In this document: in pieces, positions 46,006 to 58,419 of the stretch
Position numbering within the stretch: the first letter of the stretch is position 1
Layout: every line of letters starts with the position of its first letter
Source: Cladorhizidae sp. MBARI D1340-BT2
Lineage: Eukaryota; Porifera; Demospongiae; Poecilosclerida; Cladorhizidae
Direction: 5' to 3'
DNA length: 64,000 nt
Assembly (NCBI GenBank): GCA_028752905.1
Contig: JAQNBH010000011.1
Coordinates: forward strand, 2,703,303-2,767,302
Made by a program: the position numbers and the translations under genes
The notes under the pieces: generated by a model
Told to the model about the DNA's origin: nothing
The model's database searches: none
What the model saw: only the letters and a program-made list of their open reading frames with translations

Positions 46006-47650
46006 ATGTTGCTTAGCAAAACTGAAAAGGTACATGGATCTGGTACAAATGAGCAGAAGAGGCATTTCTTGCCATCATGGTACAGATCATTTACATTCAT
46101 ATATTTTTGCTCTGAGTCATTAAATTTGTATTGCTATTACTGTCAAGAAGTATATAATTCAAAGCCTACTGTTATTAGCACAAAAGCAGAACACGCATTC
46201 ACTGTTACAGGTTTTTCCAATAAGTATTAATGTTCCAGAGCTCAAAGAAAAGCTGTAATGTTCGAGATTTCTGCAAGGTCTACCCCTATAACTGAAATAC
46301 TTCAAAGTGAAGTTGATAGTATCCATGTTCACCAGAGAAGATGTCACTTGTTACGACAAAGCATTTCCATCAGGAATGACATGCTGATGGCTCAAACGTG
46401 ACTGTTATGCTTCAACATGTACTTGGAGAAATGGCATGGATGGAAGACCACAAATATCAGTCCCCAGAAATAATAAATGACCAATGAAATGATGCAGATA
46501 ATGGCTCATAAAGTCACTGATTGTTGATTCATTTTCACCACATTGGTTTTCAATGCTAGCTAGATACATTTCTAACCACAAACAGGTTGTTGTTACTCTG
46601 CAATGGGTATATATGACACAACTATTATGCTAATGAATATTTCTTTGGGCTTGTTCAAGTTGATGTTACTAAGGCTAAAAGTCATCGTTGAAAGTTAATT
46701 TCTTTAGGTATTCCATTTAGTCATTGTGTGATATATACAGGAATGATTGATCACTATTGCATCCGACACCAAACTCTTAACCTGAACCCTAGCTCCCCTT
46801 AGTAGTTCAAGTCCTAGTTTGACCACACACTTAGCCACTCTTAGTTAAATCAACTTTTCACTCTTATCTCAAGAGCGGGTGGTAAGTCCCAGTAATAACT
46901 ACTACACTCTTAGCGTACAATAGATATTACAATCAAGTCAATTCTTAAAAAATAACGCAGTGTTCAAAAATAATCCTACGAACTGATCTATCTCTAATCG
47001 TTCTCTAATCTCTCTCTCTCCCTCTCTCTTATTCTACCGCTCTTATATATTAGCAGTCTCTTGCATACGGTTCTCTTGCACATGGTTCTCTGTTATCAGC
47101 ATGTTGTGACTGTTTATCCTGGGAAAACATCTGTTCTGCTGAATCAGTAGATTCATGTTGTGATTGTTCAACCTGGGAAAACATCTGTTCTGCTCATAGT
47201 TGCCATCCACATCTCATGGTGGAGTAATTATCCTTGTCAAGGAAGGGCTTCCTGCCACATTGCACTGGCCAGGGATTTGATGGAGCAAGGAGTTTCCTGG
47301 GTTGCATTAGTGTGGGTGTTGCCAAAATATTTGAGGGTGAAAAATAAATCAGCAATTTTGGTACATTTCCTTGCACATTACGTGAATCTATCTATGCCTA
47401 CATGATATTTCAAGGGATAGTGAGTCTCAACAAAGCTTTTAAACTTTGCCATGGAAGTTATCCAATTGATAAAATATTCACTCAAGGTAAGTCTTTTAGA
47501 AAAGTACAAGTCAAAACATGAAGATTCACCTACATTACACTTTGCCCAACAGGCTATGCAAGAAATTCTTGTTAACTACCTCTCACTTCAACAAACTATG
47601 TATACTCGCATGGAACTGATGACTCTTCTAGGTGAGTTAGTGGCATACTA
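46006..47650 (+). pseudogene. Decayed hAT transposase, ZMYM1-like, no. 1 (right)
   Basis: ORF 46006-46230 gives RHFLPSWYRSF and STKAEHAFTVTGFSN (TTF-type zinc-finger region); ORF 47160-47405 ends VHFLAHYVNL; ORF 47451-47651 follows in the expected direction. Stops between them. Mirror of 14991-16790. Confidence 0.55.
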
Positions 47651-48865
47651 GTACTCATGGAGAAGTTTTGAACTTATTTTGGTTTGAAGTTCTCAGTTTT
47701 GATTTTCAGTATGACTGAACAGTTATCAGATACACTCAAAGAGTGAATACTAATCTGAATAATTGCTTTGTTGCAGTTGATGTTACCCATTCATAGAGGT
47801 AATGAAATGTTTGTATTTTCTAATTGATCAAAGATGAACCTGAAGACATATGTGACCAACCAGTATTGCCCAGGCAACAATGACTTACAAGGATGAAATG
47901 ATGGTGGAGATGAACATTACTTTGGTTTTGTAGACGAGTTTTACAGAAAAGAATATTTCAAAGTTATTGACATCATAATAGGAGACCTTAAGAAATGGTT
48001 TACATGAAAGGATTTTCTTTTCATACAAAGTGTGGACACCATGGTTCAAATGTCATGCCAGTTACTCGTTTGAGGTCCAATATTGACTAGAAAGAACTTG
48101 GTTGTGCTAAAACAGGAGCAGACTTTTCTAGAGATTATTGACATCTATGAAAAACGAGTGCAAAAGTTAAAACTCCACCTCCAACTTCTACCATAAAGTC
48201 TATACCTCCAGATGGAATTCCCATCAGGGAAGTTACATGAGTGCAAACAATTTATGACATCTTGATCAACGTTCATAAGCTACTCAATACTTCCTCTGCA
48301 GATTGCAACTTTTCTGCATTGGAACATTTGAAAGCAAATTTGAGTAATTCAATGATTCAGCAATGTTTAAGTCATTACATATTCATCGGGACAAAACTGA
48401 TAGCTAAAAGACATTGCCTCTAAATTCATTCAGACAAATGGAAGATGAATAGGTTACTTTGGGCAATATCAAACTGATAATACAAACAATTTTATATCAT
48501 CACATGCATAGGATGAAATTATTGGCCAATTGCTCAAACACAGCACAATTGTTCTAATACTACTTACCAACAGTTACAGTGTATTACACACACACACACA
48601 GTGACATTACTATTTTGTTCATACAGGGTGACATATACATTACTTTTAAATAGACCGATATTAAAAATCAAACAGCAAATACTAGTCATACTGTTTCCCC
48701 ACACACCTGCACCTTATTGAACTGATGTTGTGTAGCCATAAAAAATTATAACAATTTTAAAAAGGGGGAGGAGGGTGGGGGAGCCAGTTAAAGTTTTCAT
48801 CTAAGGCCACTACTTTGAAGACTAGCAGCATTACAGCTGCTCTTGGTAATGTAGCTTGTTCACAG
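47651..48865. other. Decayed DNA, mirror of 13763-14990
   Basis: A short AC repeat near 48585-48601; ORF 48241-48423 has no recognised product. Possibly the 3' part of the hAT remnant. Confidence 0.4.
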
Positions 48866-48869
48866 AAGC

Positions 48870-49070
48870 AATGAGCTTATTTCAGAAAATGCACTACCTA
48901 TACAGATAGCCAGGAAGCTAGCTAACCTAAGGAAAGAGCACTAGCTGTACAAATAGCCAGGAATCTAGCTAACCCAAGGAAAGAGCACTAACTATACAGA
49001 TAGCCAGAGAGCTAGCTAAACTATAAGGAAAGAGCACTAGCTCTACAGATAGCCAGGAAGCTAGCTTGTG
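48870..49070. repeat. 47-bp tandem array (right)
   Basis: Mirror of 13515-13762: AGCCAGGAAGCTAGCTAACC units, about four. Confidence 0.88.
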
Positions 49071-49185
49071 ATGTCGAGTTTTTGTCACATACTAGCTATA
49101 CACATGCATTCATCACCAGATAGATATATATAAGTGGGCAATCAGTGATAGCTTTACTACATAACAGAACAAGGCCAGATCACAC

Positions 49186-49440
49186 TTGTTGAAATGTTGA
49201 AGAAGGACAAAACACATTGGTTAAAAAATTGAAGATGGCCAAGAATATTATCTGAAATGTTGAAGAAGGCCAGAGCATATTAATTGAAATGTTAAAGATG
49301 GCCAGAGCATATTAGTTGAAATGCTGAAGAAGGCCAGATTATATTGGTTGAAATGCTATAATATAGAAGGCCTTAGCATATCGATTGAAATGTTGAAGAA
49401 GGCCAGAGCATATTAGTTGAAATATTAATATACAATACAA
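49186..49440 (+). repeat. Tandem array with hammerhead-like unit (right)
   Basis: Plus-strand units: GTTGAAGAAGGCCAGAGCAT, ATTAGTTGAAAT. About seven units of 32-38 bp with variation. Mirror of 13136-13400. Confidence 0.6.
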
Positions 49441-49790
49441 CCATTTTAAGCTATCAAAAGAGAGGTTCTTGGAGCATTTCAGGCATTCCTCCATTTAGTG
49501 GATTCGTATCTTGGGGACAGATTACTACTTCAAACCAACAAAGAGTCAGCTTTCTTGAGGCATGCTAATTACATTTAATAAGCTTTTAATCTTTGAATAA
49601 AAACTTGTTTGGTCCAATTATTGTTGACTACACTTTGTTGACAATACATATATTTTTCATGACATAGAAGGTAAGTAAGTTCACTTGCTTGCATATGGTT
49701 GTGATGGCAATCTAAATTCTGGATAATTAATAGCCACCATATTAGATCTAGGACATCAAGATAGGGTGAACAAAAATGGCTACCATGTAC

Positions 49791-49965
49791 AGTTACCAAT
49801 GAACTGCACTTGCTACATTAGAGCTCAGTTACCAATGAACTGCACTTGCTTCACTATAGCTCAGTTACCAATGAACTGCACTTGCTACATTAGAGCTCAG
49901 TAACCAATGAACTGCACTTGCTACATTAGACCTCAGTTACCAATGAACTACACTTGTAGTCCTGA
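49791..49965. repeat. 36-bp tandem array, right arm only
   Basis: Nearly five units of AGTTACCAATGAACTGCACT, TGCTACATTAGAGCTC. The equivalent left-arm site (near 12770) has no such array. Confidence 0.92.
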
Positions 49966-51040
49966 CGGTGAACATGTCACATGTCATACCACAAAGCTGT
50001 AACCTATTTTACTTTCAATTTCTATCAAGGGCTCTAAAATATAAGATACTGAGAACGGAATTGCAAAGGTGGACTCCGCTTCAGATGTGCCATTGCAATT
50101 CTGATCTCACATCAAAAGTACAGACAATATTTAACAATGTAGGGTGTGTCCCTTACACACGTAATACTGAATACAAGGCCATTTTCCCCACCTCCATCAC
50201 TACAGGTAAACTAGTGAGTGTACTGAAATAAGAAAATGGTGAGAATTGTTAAACTGCAAGTTTGATTCATTCCTATTTGAGGAAGAGTAGAGAAGTGGAA
50301 ATAAAAGGAAGCTAGGTAGCAAAGAATGAAGGAGAGAGAAAGTAAAAGGAGAATGAGGAGATGATAGACACCGGTTTGCAATAATGGTGAAACAAATCAT
50401 TCATTAGTCCTGGGCAAGCCTCAAACAAACTCTATCATTTAACTACCCAATCCAATGTACTTTTCTCACATCTGGGAATGACATTATTTTATAAGCGGAA
50501 GCAACTTCTCATTATTTTGAACTTTATGGAAGATGGTTTATCCATAATTACCTGCGGTTCATCACCTTTGTTTTCTGTGACTTGAGGTGGACATTATAGA
50601 AGGCAAGTATAATGGCACTCTTGCAGAGATTAACTATTCTATGACAGCATATCATCTCAATCATAGAGATTATGTATGACTTCTCCTTGAACAAACCTTC
50701 CCATGTTTTACTGCAGTGGAAGAAAGAGGTTTGCATGTACATCCCAGTTCACAAAATTATCTCCTGGTTTTGCACTGGACACTATGCTGACACTGGAATG
50801 AACTTGATTCCAGTGTCCACAATCCTCAGCCAAGTATGATATTGTGATCTGGCCTTAAGCCTTAAGATATCGGTGGATGGTCCAGAACAGAATAGTCAAA
50901 GAAGTTACATCACGATCACGCGACCCATTTTCAAGCCAATGGTACCAATGTTGTAATATTTCAATTTGTTAATTGATTTGTGTGTGTCTAGGTTTCAAGC
51001 GGGTCAATTAAAACAAAGTAATTTAAAAAAATGCATACTC
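49966..51040. other. No gene recognised; mirror of 11650-12740
   Basis: Includes the hairpin 50789-50817 (GACACTGGAA / TTCCAGTGTC). ORFs here are unsupported. Confidence 0.45.
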
Positions 51041-51130
51041 TAGCAATGATAATGTTGATGACAGTGTGTATGGTAAACAAACACATACTATAGCAATGAT
51101 AATGGTGATAAACTATAGCAATGATAGAGA
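51040..51130. repeat. 25-bp tandem array (right, about 3 units)
   Basis: Contracted mirror of 11331-11655. Confidence 0.8.
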
Positions 51131-51556
51131 ATATGCTATAATATTATATCAATGCTCTTCAAAAGGCAGACATGCAAAAAAAGAAAAAAAGAAAGCTCGT
51201 ATCTAAGTCAGTCCCACATCTTGGACTGTGTCTTTTGTTATTTTTAGATCCAAAACACTAAAATCATGCATTGAATCGGTAAAGACACTGGCAGTCAGTA
51301 AGGGGAGATGAGACCATAAAATAGAACAAACTTGTGGTTATGACTTGAAGCTCTACACACTTTGCTGTATGAACTTGATTTGTATAGCTCAAAAGATAGG
51401 TCTCTCTGTCTTTTAGATGTTGTACTAGCTTTAACCATGCTAAAGTTACATGCAGTTATGGTGTGGGTACCTCAAAATCTGAATGCCTGAACTGGTTACA
51501 TATGTGGCTCACAGTTGAAAGTGCTATCAGCACAAGAGTGGATACAAGAAGCTGTA

Positions 51557-51717
51557 CTCTTTGCAACGAGAGTTTTCATTCATGTGTAGGAGATGCACTT
51601 AACCAGTAGTGACCTCCGTTTTCTCCTGTGGCAACCCATCAAATTTTTAGTGGTCGTTCTTAATCAGTTCAGTTCACCACTTATTAGCACTTAATGAAAA
51701 CACTCATTGCAAAGAGG
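51557..51717. mobile_element. Small MITE-like element (right)
   Basis: Inverted ends CTCTTTGCAACGAGAGTTTT and ATTGCAAAGAG; mirror of 10727-10881. Confidence 0.5.
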
Positions 51718-51849
51718 ACGCCAGGAGGTTCTATGAGCTTCAAAGTCATACACGCAAAACAATTAAGTTTTTTATTTTATGGATTAGTTCCACGGTTCTT
51801 TCTATCCTCTGTCATCTTTCCTTTCCAGACATAACTTTGTATGTGTATG

Positions 51850-52683
51850 CAGTAGGAGGCCACTTATCTGAACACGTTAGAATGGGAGATCTGAACACAT
51901 TGGAATGGGAGGCAGATAACTTCATGTTCGGATAACTGAACTTCAGGTCTTCAGCTTGTTCTTGTTATTCATGATATTGTGGATAGTCTACTCCCGAACA
52001 TGACCCGTGCAGGGATCGCACTAGTGCCGTCGCAACAATGGTGCCCTATGGTCCAATGAGGGGTCCAATAGACAAGGGTGTGTGTGTGTAAGATGGTCTT
52101 CCCCTCTCATCTCCTGGATAACCACAACGGCAGTATTTACAGCTTTCTGAGACATATTAGACACTGTTTTGGAGCAAGTTAGTGGTTGGATCACCAGCAA
52201 TGCTGCAAAAACTGAACTCTTTTGGCCATCCCAATCCTGGAGCCATCACTGATTCCACCGCTCCTCTATCAATTCTTCAGATTTTGAGCTTACTTTGATA
52301 TTTAAGGACAACTTCTTATCTTTTTATCTCAATCTAGCCATGCCTCTGCAGGCCAGGTGGAAAAAAATGAAGTGGTCCAGCCAAAATGACGGCTTTCATC
52401 ATCCATTATATGATGAAACTACAAATAAAGCACACCTATGCGACACATTGCAACTGCCGCTAAAAATGTGATGTGATGCAATGCATTTTCATGTTCACAT
52501 TTGATGCATCGCATTGTGAGTGCGAAAGATACGCATGAACTCTAGAAGTACTTAACACAATTTACCAATTTGAGTTTATTAATGCCGATTACTGAATCAA
52601 TGTTAAAAATTCATCAGACCTCTTCTGCCAGCCCTGACTGGTGGGTGTGGAAGAGCGAAATTCAGATAAGTGGCCTCCTACTG
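51850..52683. mobile_element. Pogo/Tigger-like non-autonomous DNA element (right)
   Basis: Ends CAGTAGGAGGCCACTTATCT and AGATAAGTGGCCTCCTACTG. Flanked by TA on one side (52684). 834 bp, with about 60 bp more than the left copy, including GGTCCAATAGACAAGGGTGT near 52060. No transposase. Confidence 0.75.
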
Positions 52684-53059
52684 TATATAAATAGCTTAAT
52701 AAAAATAACATGCTTATTGAAAAAGGTGTCAGCTATGTTTGGTTAGTTCTGTGGTTATGTTGATAAGCCATGTCCTTGAAGGAGGTTGTGGCTGACCCTC
52801 TTCTATCTTCTATGGAAAGCTGACTCAAACAACACCAATAACAACAAGATATGATATGAATTATAGGAGCTAAGAGTAGGGAGAGAGAGAGTGGGAAAAT
52901 TGTATTTTTTATGCAAGGACTAAAAAGGGAAAGAAATAGAAGCAGAAAAGTTAGAAAAATGTGTTCATAATATAATATATTATGTATTTGGACAGTAGTA
53001 GAATCAAGAAAGATCCCGAGTACAAGACCAACTTCAATAATACTTTCTCTGAGAACAAA

Positions 53060-53800
53060 CATAACCTATGTATGTGTATATGTATGTATGTATGTATGTA
53101 TCCATGTGTATGTGCACAATCAAACAAGTATTTGTATGTTACTATGTATTATGATGTAATGAATGTATGTATGTGTGAATGTTTGTATATATGTATGAAT
53201 GTGTTTGTATGCTTGTATATATCATAATGAATGTGAATGTATGTATGTATGTATGAATGTTTGATTGTATGTATGTATGTTGTGGACTCCTCCAAGAGGA
53301 AGCCCCAACAATTACTAGAACAGGCAAGATAGACCATGCGCACAAGTATCGACAAAATCACAGGGTGACCTCAGTACTTCAAGAATTAGACTAACAAATG
53401 TGTGACTACCTTGTGAGGGTAATGATTGGTCACTTGGTAACCTAGTGAACCAAAATCGAGCTCCAGTCAGTATAAAACTGAGTGCTATTTTAAGCTGTAA
53501 CAATGTAACTATTGGGTGTGCTCGATAATCTTTTAAACTACTTCAATACTGTCAGGATAGCTGCACTAGGCCTTGCATTCTACAACAATCTCTGAATGTA
53601 TGTTTGTGTAGGTGTGTTTGTGGGAATGAATGTTTGTATGTAATTATGTATATATGGATGAATGTTTGTATGTACGTAAATCAATGTTTATAATTATGTG
53701 TATGACATTTGTATGAATGTATGAATGTATGTATATAAGTATATATGTATTTGTACGTATATGTGAATATGTCTGTAAGTATATAATAATATGCTGGTAT
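53060..53800. repeat. GTAT tetranucleotide repeat blocks (right)
   Basis: Two blocks, 53060-53285 and 53590-53800, mirror of 9185-9460 and 8610-8860, separated by unique sequence. ORFs over them are repeat translations. Confidence 0.88.
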
Positions 53801-54500
53801 GTATGTGTTATGGTGTAATGTATTATTATGTTATGCTTAAAGGCAGGTCACTGCTATGAAATGATGGACTCTTCTTGCTCACTTCTTTTTGCTTTTGCTT
53901 TGGTAAAACAGTAATTGTGTGTGTTTTTAGACACTTTTTTCTAACTCGTGACAAGTTTGTCATTTGGTTTGGGATTCATTTTTTGTCTGCATATAGCTAG
54001 CTGGGAATAGACATAAATTTCACTCGTTTGGCATGAATGCAGTCCATAGTCCAAGTCCTACTCGGTGCAAAATCAAGTTAAACAGTTTATTGAAGATTTG
54101 GTAGAGACATACTTTATTGAGGTTAGAATTTCTCTAGTAACTATAGAGGATATCCTATACCGATTCTTTGAGGGGAGCAAGAAACTGTCGTCATTGGCCA
54201 GTGTCCAGTGTATCCATCCACAACTCCAACATTTTGGACATATGTGTGGTGAGATTGGAATTCCAATGTGGAAGAATCAAGTACCAATTTAAAAAAGATT
54301 GTGATTTCCTTTAGCACGATAAACACATACTAATGTAAATTCAGGCATTCTTCACAAATATTAATATTAGAATAAAAACCACATACTCAACACATGTCTT
54401 AATAAAAATCAGAAACCTCCAGTGAATAAGTGAGAGTAAATAATCTCAAAAAAATATCTCAATTGACAATGACCTTTTCTATAATCAACTTGAATTTTAT

Positions 54501-54552
54501 ATTCTCTCGACATCTGAAGGCTAGAGCATTTAGTCGGAACATCGAGAGAGTA
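54501..54552 (+). ncRNA. Decayed hammerhead-ribozyme-like motif (right)
   Basis: Perfect outer stem TCTCTCGA / TCGAGAGA enclosing CATCTGAAGGCTAGAGCATT, TAGTCGGAAC. CTGA and stem II (GGCTA/TAGTC) are present but the UGA of the first core box is lost and GAAA reads GGAA. Sits a few bases before the AAT array. Mirror of 7876-7925. Confidence 0.4.
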
Positions 54553-54569
54553 ACGACGACGACGACGAC

Positions 54570-55143
<574 letters not shown>

Positions 55144-55151
55144 ACAAAAAA

Positions 55152-55240
55152 GACCGCGTGGTGGAATTTTGAGTTTGTTTGCCTAGTCCTGCGGTCTATT
55201 CATAGCCAGCTAGCAGGTTTGCCAGGAATAGCACAGTATC
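55152..55240 (+). ncRNA. Candidate 5' structured RNA of the retrotransposon
   Basis: GACCGC at 55152-55157 can pair with GCGGTC at 55191-55196 at the very 5' end of the element. R2-group elements carry HDV-like self-cleaving ribozymes at this place, and the spacing is compatible with its P1 stem; the rest of the fold was not resolved by eye. Confidence 0.25.
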
Positions 55241-55368
55241 TTCATCGTTTAGGTTACCTAGTGCCCGAATAGCAGCTCCTGAAAGTTGTCAGGTTTAGGT
55301 TACTAGTTGTATAGTGGGCTCTATATGGAAATTCGTCCAGCATTTTGCTTGATTTTGCCTGATTCGTA

Positions 55369-58300
55369 ATGCCCTGTTGCAGTTGTTGTCGTACTGGGAC
55401 CTGTACAAGATGTTCTTGTGTAAAGGCAGGCAATAGATGTGATCCTGGATGCTTTCCTGGGAGACTTGGGAAATGTTTGAACCAGTTGAACCGCAAGAGC
55501 GCAGATACCTTCACTCAGCGCCCTGTCCTCAGCTCTTCAAGTCTTCCCAGCCATTCTCTCGTTCACCTCTCACCTACCGCATCATCCACTTCACCACTTA
55601 CTCCAGTGTTGTCATCCTGCCAGCTGCCTATATCACACCCAGGCCTTCCTAATTCCCCAATGGACCTCCCTCCCATGGCCTCCATCTTGAGTGTCAAGGT
55701 TGCAACTCTCCAACATGTCCCTAAAGGTGCTAGGGATGCCTGGGCTGACCTGCTGCGTGGTATATTTTTATCCATTTCTTCTCACCCCTTCGACATTGAC
55801 CCTTGGAGCAGGTGTTTTATGGTTTCAAAATGCATCCTCTTCAATCCTCCGAAGGGAAACCGTATCTCTTGGCGTGATACCCAGAATATTGTCAATCGTA
55901 GGATCAGAAGATGGAGAGAGGGAGATCTATTGGGTCTGTGGGCCGAAGTTTTGGAGGAGGAGGTCAGGCTCAAGCGCAGGAGGAAACAGAAGGTCTCCCA
56001 GGATTCTCTGCGGGAGGATAATGCCCGTCGTGCACGTCGGGCTATCGAGGATGGCCAATATAAAAAAGCCATCCAGGCCTTGGCGTCTAATGGCATGGCT
56101 CAAGCAACTGAGTCCGTACGAGCTGAGATGTTGCTGAAACATCCCCAGGCCCCACTTCCCAAGACACCTTCCCTCCCCGTACCCCCTTGTAGCAGGATCT
56201 CAGAGGCGGTGGTCATCAAGGCTTTGAGATCCTTTCCAGCTGGAACTGCGCCCGGTCCTTCCAATTTAACGGCAAATCACCTCAAGGAGGCGGTGTTCTG
56301 TCCTTCCCCTAACCGAGCAAACTCCATCCTTAACTCTCTGACAAGTCTTGTCAATTTACTTAGTTCCGGCAAGGTTCCCCCAGATGTCGCTCCTCTTTTA
56401 TGTGGTGCCTCTCTGTACGCTTGTAAAAAAAGGGGAGGTGGCCTGCGCCCCATTGCTGTAGGAGAAGTTCTCCGCAGACTGACTTCTAAGTGCCTATCCA
56501 GGGTGGTTCAGTCTGAGGCTATCAATGTCTTGACACCTCTACAGGTAGGGGTTGGCATCCCCTTGGGATGTGAGGCAATAATACATGCTATGCGCGAAGT
56601 GCAGGAGGACCACAACATCCATCCAGACGATAAATGGTCTCTCCAACTAGACTTCTCCAATGCGTTCAACAGCATTGATCGTGGGAAATTGTTTGAAGAG
56701 GTTCGGGCTAAGATTCCCTCTCTGTCAGCTTGGCTTGAATGCTGCTACGGGACCCAACCCATTCTGCGACTTGGTGACCACTCCATTCATAGCTGCTGTG
56801 GAGTCCAGCAGGGTGACCCCCTAGGTCCTCTTGGCTTTGCTCTCGCCCTCCAACCGCTTCTGTTGAAGATCCAAAGCGAAGTTCCTGGTCTCCGCATGAA
56901 TGTTTGGTACCTGGATGACGGTATTCTGTGTGGCTCGGCCAGTGATTTGTGTGCTGCCCTTGAGATCATTGAAGAGGAAGGTCCTGGCAGGGGGCTCCAT
57001 CTGAACCGAGCCAAGTCTCTCCTGTTTGTCCCAAGTAACTCGCATTTCAGTCACAATCCGCTCCCATTAGATATCCCTATAGCCAGAGAGGGTTTCGATC
57101 TGCTCGGCTCTCCAATAGGCTCTGTTTCCTTTTGCAATTCCTCCGTTCTCAAAAGAGTGCAGAAGTTGCAGGGCATTTTGGACCATCTTCCAGATCTGCA
57201 GGATTCTCAGATGGAGACTGCCCTCCTCAAGTCATGTTTGGCCTTCCCTAAAATGTCCTTTGCCTTACGTTCTCAGCCTCCCAGCTACATCAGTGGGGCT
57301 ACCTCCGCCTTTGATCGTTCCATGATTGACGCCGTCTCTGATCTGGCTGGCGGTCCTCTGTCGGACTGGGCATGGCTGAAAGCCTCCCTCCCCTCTTCAA
57401 TGGGTGGTTTAGGCATTCTCCGTGCTTCATTACATGCTCCCGCTGCCTTCATTGCATCCTCCGTCCAGTCAAGGAAGCTTGTGGCTAGGATTTTGGGTCA
57501 GGCACTAGTCTCCAATTGTCTTGGTCCAGCCCTTAATGATTTGGGTGTGGCAGCAGGAAGAGCGGATTGGACTAGTCTTGAAGAAGTCGATGTCCCCTTA
57601 CGTCAGCGAGATCTCTCCAGGGCTATCAATCTAGCCTCCTTTAATACACTCGTCTCCGAGGCTCCTGACACCCGCTCCAGAGCCCTGGCCCGCTCTTCTG
57701 CCATCTGCCATGCAGGGGATTGGCTAAATGTAATTCCTTCGAAGGCCCTTGGCCTGCACTTGCAGGACAGGGATTTTCGTCTTTGTCTACAATACTGGCT
57801 TGGGCTTCAGATGACAGAGGAGGGGTCATCCTGCGCGATTTGCCAGAGAATCTCTGATCCCTTAGGAGACCATCAAGTCGGCTGTAGGGGGAATCGCGAT
57901 ATGATTCAGAGACATGATTCCCTGAGAGATGTTCTTTTTATTGCCGCCCAGTCTGCAGCCCTCGCCCCAAGGAGAGAAGTTCCGTCCCTAATTCCTGGCT
58001 CGAAGAGTCGCCCGGCCGACCTCTACCTCCCGCGATGGAAGCAGGGCAAGCCGGCAGCCCTAGACGTCACAGTTATTTCAACTCTTCAACAGCTTACGGT
58101 CGATGGCGCTGCGGCAGTCCAGGGCTACGCTCTGTCCATAGGAGAAGATCGCAAACGAGCTGCTCACAGCCAAGCCTGTCATGCTGCTGGTATCTCCTTC
58201 ATTCCCCTAGTCGTGGAGTCCCTCGGAGGATGGAGTGATGAGGCCGTGTCAGCCATCAAATCAATTGGCCGACTGCAAGGCCAGAGATTGGGCACCCTCC

Positions 58301-58419
58301 CAGAAGACTGCATCACACACCTCTTTCAAAGGCTGTCCATCTGCCTCTGGAGGGGGAATGCAACCATGTGGGTTGGTCGGTTGTTAACCAGACCCCCCAT
58401 GGTTGATGGACTTTTGTAG
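55369..58419 (+). CDS. Reverse transcriptase / restriction-like endonuclease with CXC start
   Basis: Intact 1016-codon ORF of the non-LTR element; an in-frame TGA lies just upstream, so ATG 55369 is the first possible start. Residues about 2-40 form a cysteine cluster of CXC type (CCSCCRTGTC..CSCVKAGNRC). Ser/Pro-rich linker about 45-115. Reverse transcriptase: motif A QLDFSNAFNSID near 424-436, motif B GVQQGDPLGPLGFAL near 477, motif C WYLDDG near 511-516 with both catalytic Asp. C-terminal CCHC finger CAIC-x9-H-x3-C near 822-839, then RPADLYLP and ALDVTV near 881-900, the endonuclease PD-D core. It would nick target DNA and copy the element RNA at the nick in the nucleus. Open frame and empty sites elsewhere suggest a young, possibly active copy. 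Confidence 0.93.
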   Translation: MPCCSCCRTGTCTRCSCVKAGNRCDPGCFPGRLGKCLNQLNRKSADTFTQRPVLSSSSLPSHSLVHLSPTASSTSPLTPVLSSCQLPISHPGLPNSPMDLPPMASILSVKVATLQHVPKGARDAWADLLRGIFLSISSHPFDIDPWSRCFMVSKCILFNPPKGNRISWRDTQNIVNRRIRRWREGDLLGLWAEVLEEEVRLKRRRKQKVSQDSLREDNARRARRAIEDGQYKKAIQALASNGMAQATESVRAEMLLKHPQAPLPKTPSLPVPPCSRISEAVVIKALRSFPAGTAPGPSNLTANHLKEAVFCPSPNRANSILNSLTSLVNLLSSGKVPPDVAPLLCGASLYACKKRGGGLRPIAVGEVLRRLTSKCLSRVVQSEAINVLTPLQVGVGIPLGCEAIIHAMREVQEDHNIHPDDKWSLQLDFSNAFNSIDRGKLFEEVRAKIPSLSAWLECCYGTQPILRLGDHSIHSCCGVQQGDPLGPLGFALALQPLLLKIQSEVPGLRMNVWYLDDGILCGSASDLCAALEIIEEEGPGRGLHLNRAKSLLFVPSNSHFSHNPLPLDIPIAREGFDLLGSPIGSVSFCNSSVLKRVQKLQGILDHLPDLQDSQMETALLKSCLAFPKMSFALRSQPPSYISGATSAFDRSMIDAVSDLAGGPLSDWAWLKASLPSSMGGLGILRASLHAPAAFIASSVQSRKLVARILGQALVSNCLGPALNDLGVAAGRADWTSLEEVDVPLRQRDLSRAINLASFNTLVSEAPDTRSRALARSSAICHAGDWLNVIPSKALGLHLQDRDFRLCLQYWLGLQMTEEGSSCAICQRISDPLGDHQVGCRGNRDMIQRHDSLRDVLFIAAQSAALAPRREVPSLIPGSKSRPADLYLPRWKQGKPAALDVTVISTLQQLTVDGAAAVQGYALSIGEDRKRAAHSQACHAAGISFIPLVVESLGGWSDEAVSAIKSIGRLQGQRLGTLPEDCITHLFQRLSICLWRGNATMWVGRLLTRPPMVDGLL

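Noticed and set aside
55369..58419. Overlapping ORFs on both strands inside the retrotransposon (for example 55691-56137, 55782-56096)
   Set aside because: Shadows of the single long frame that carries all RT and endonuclease motifs.
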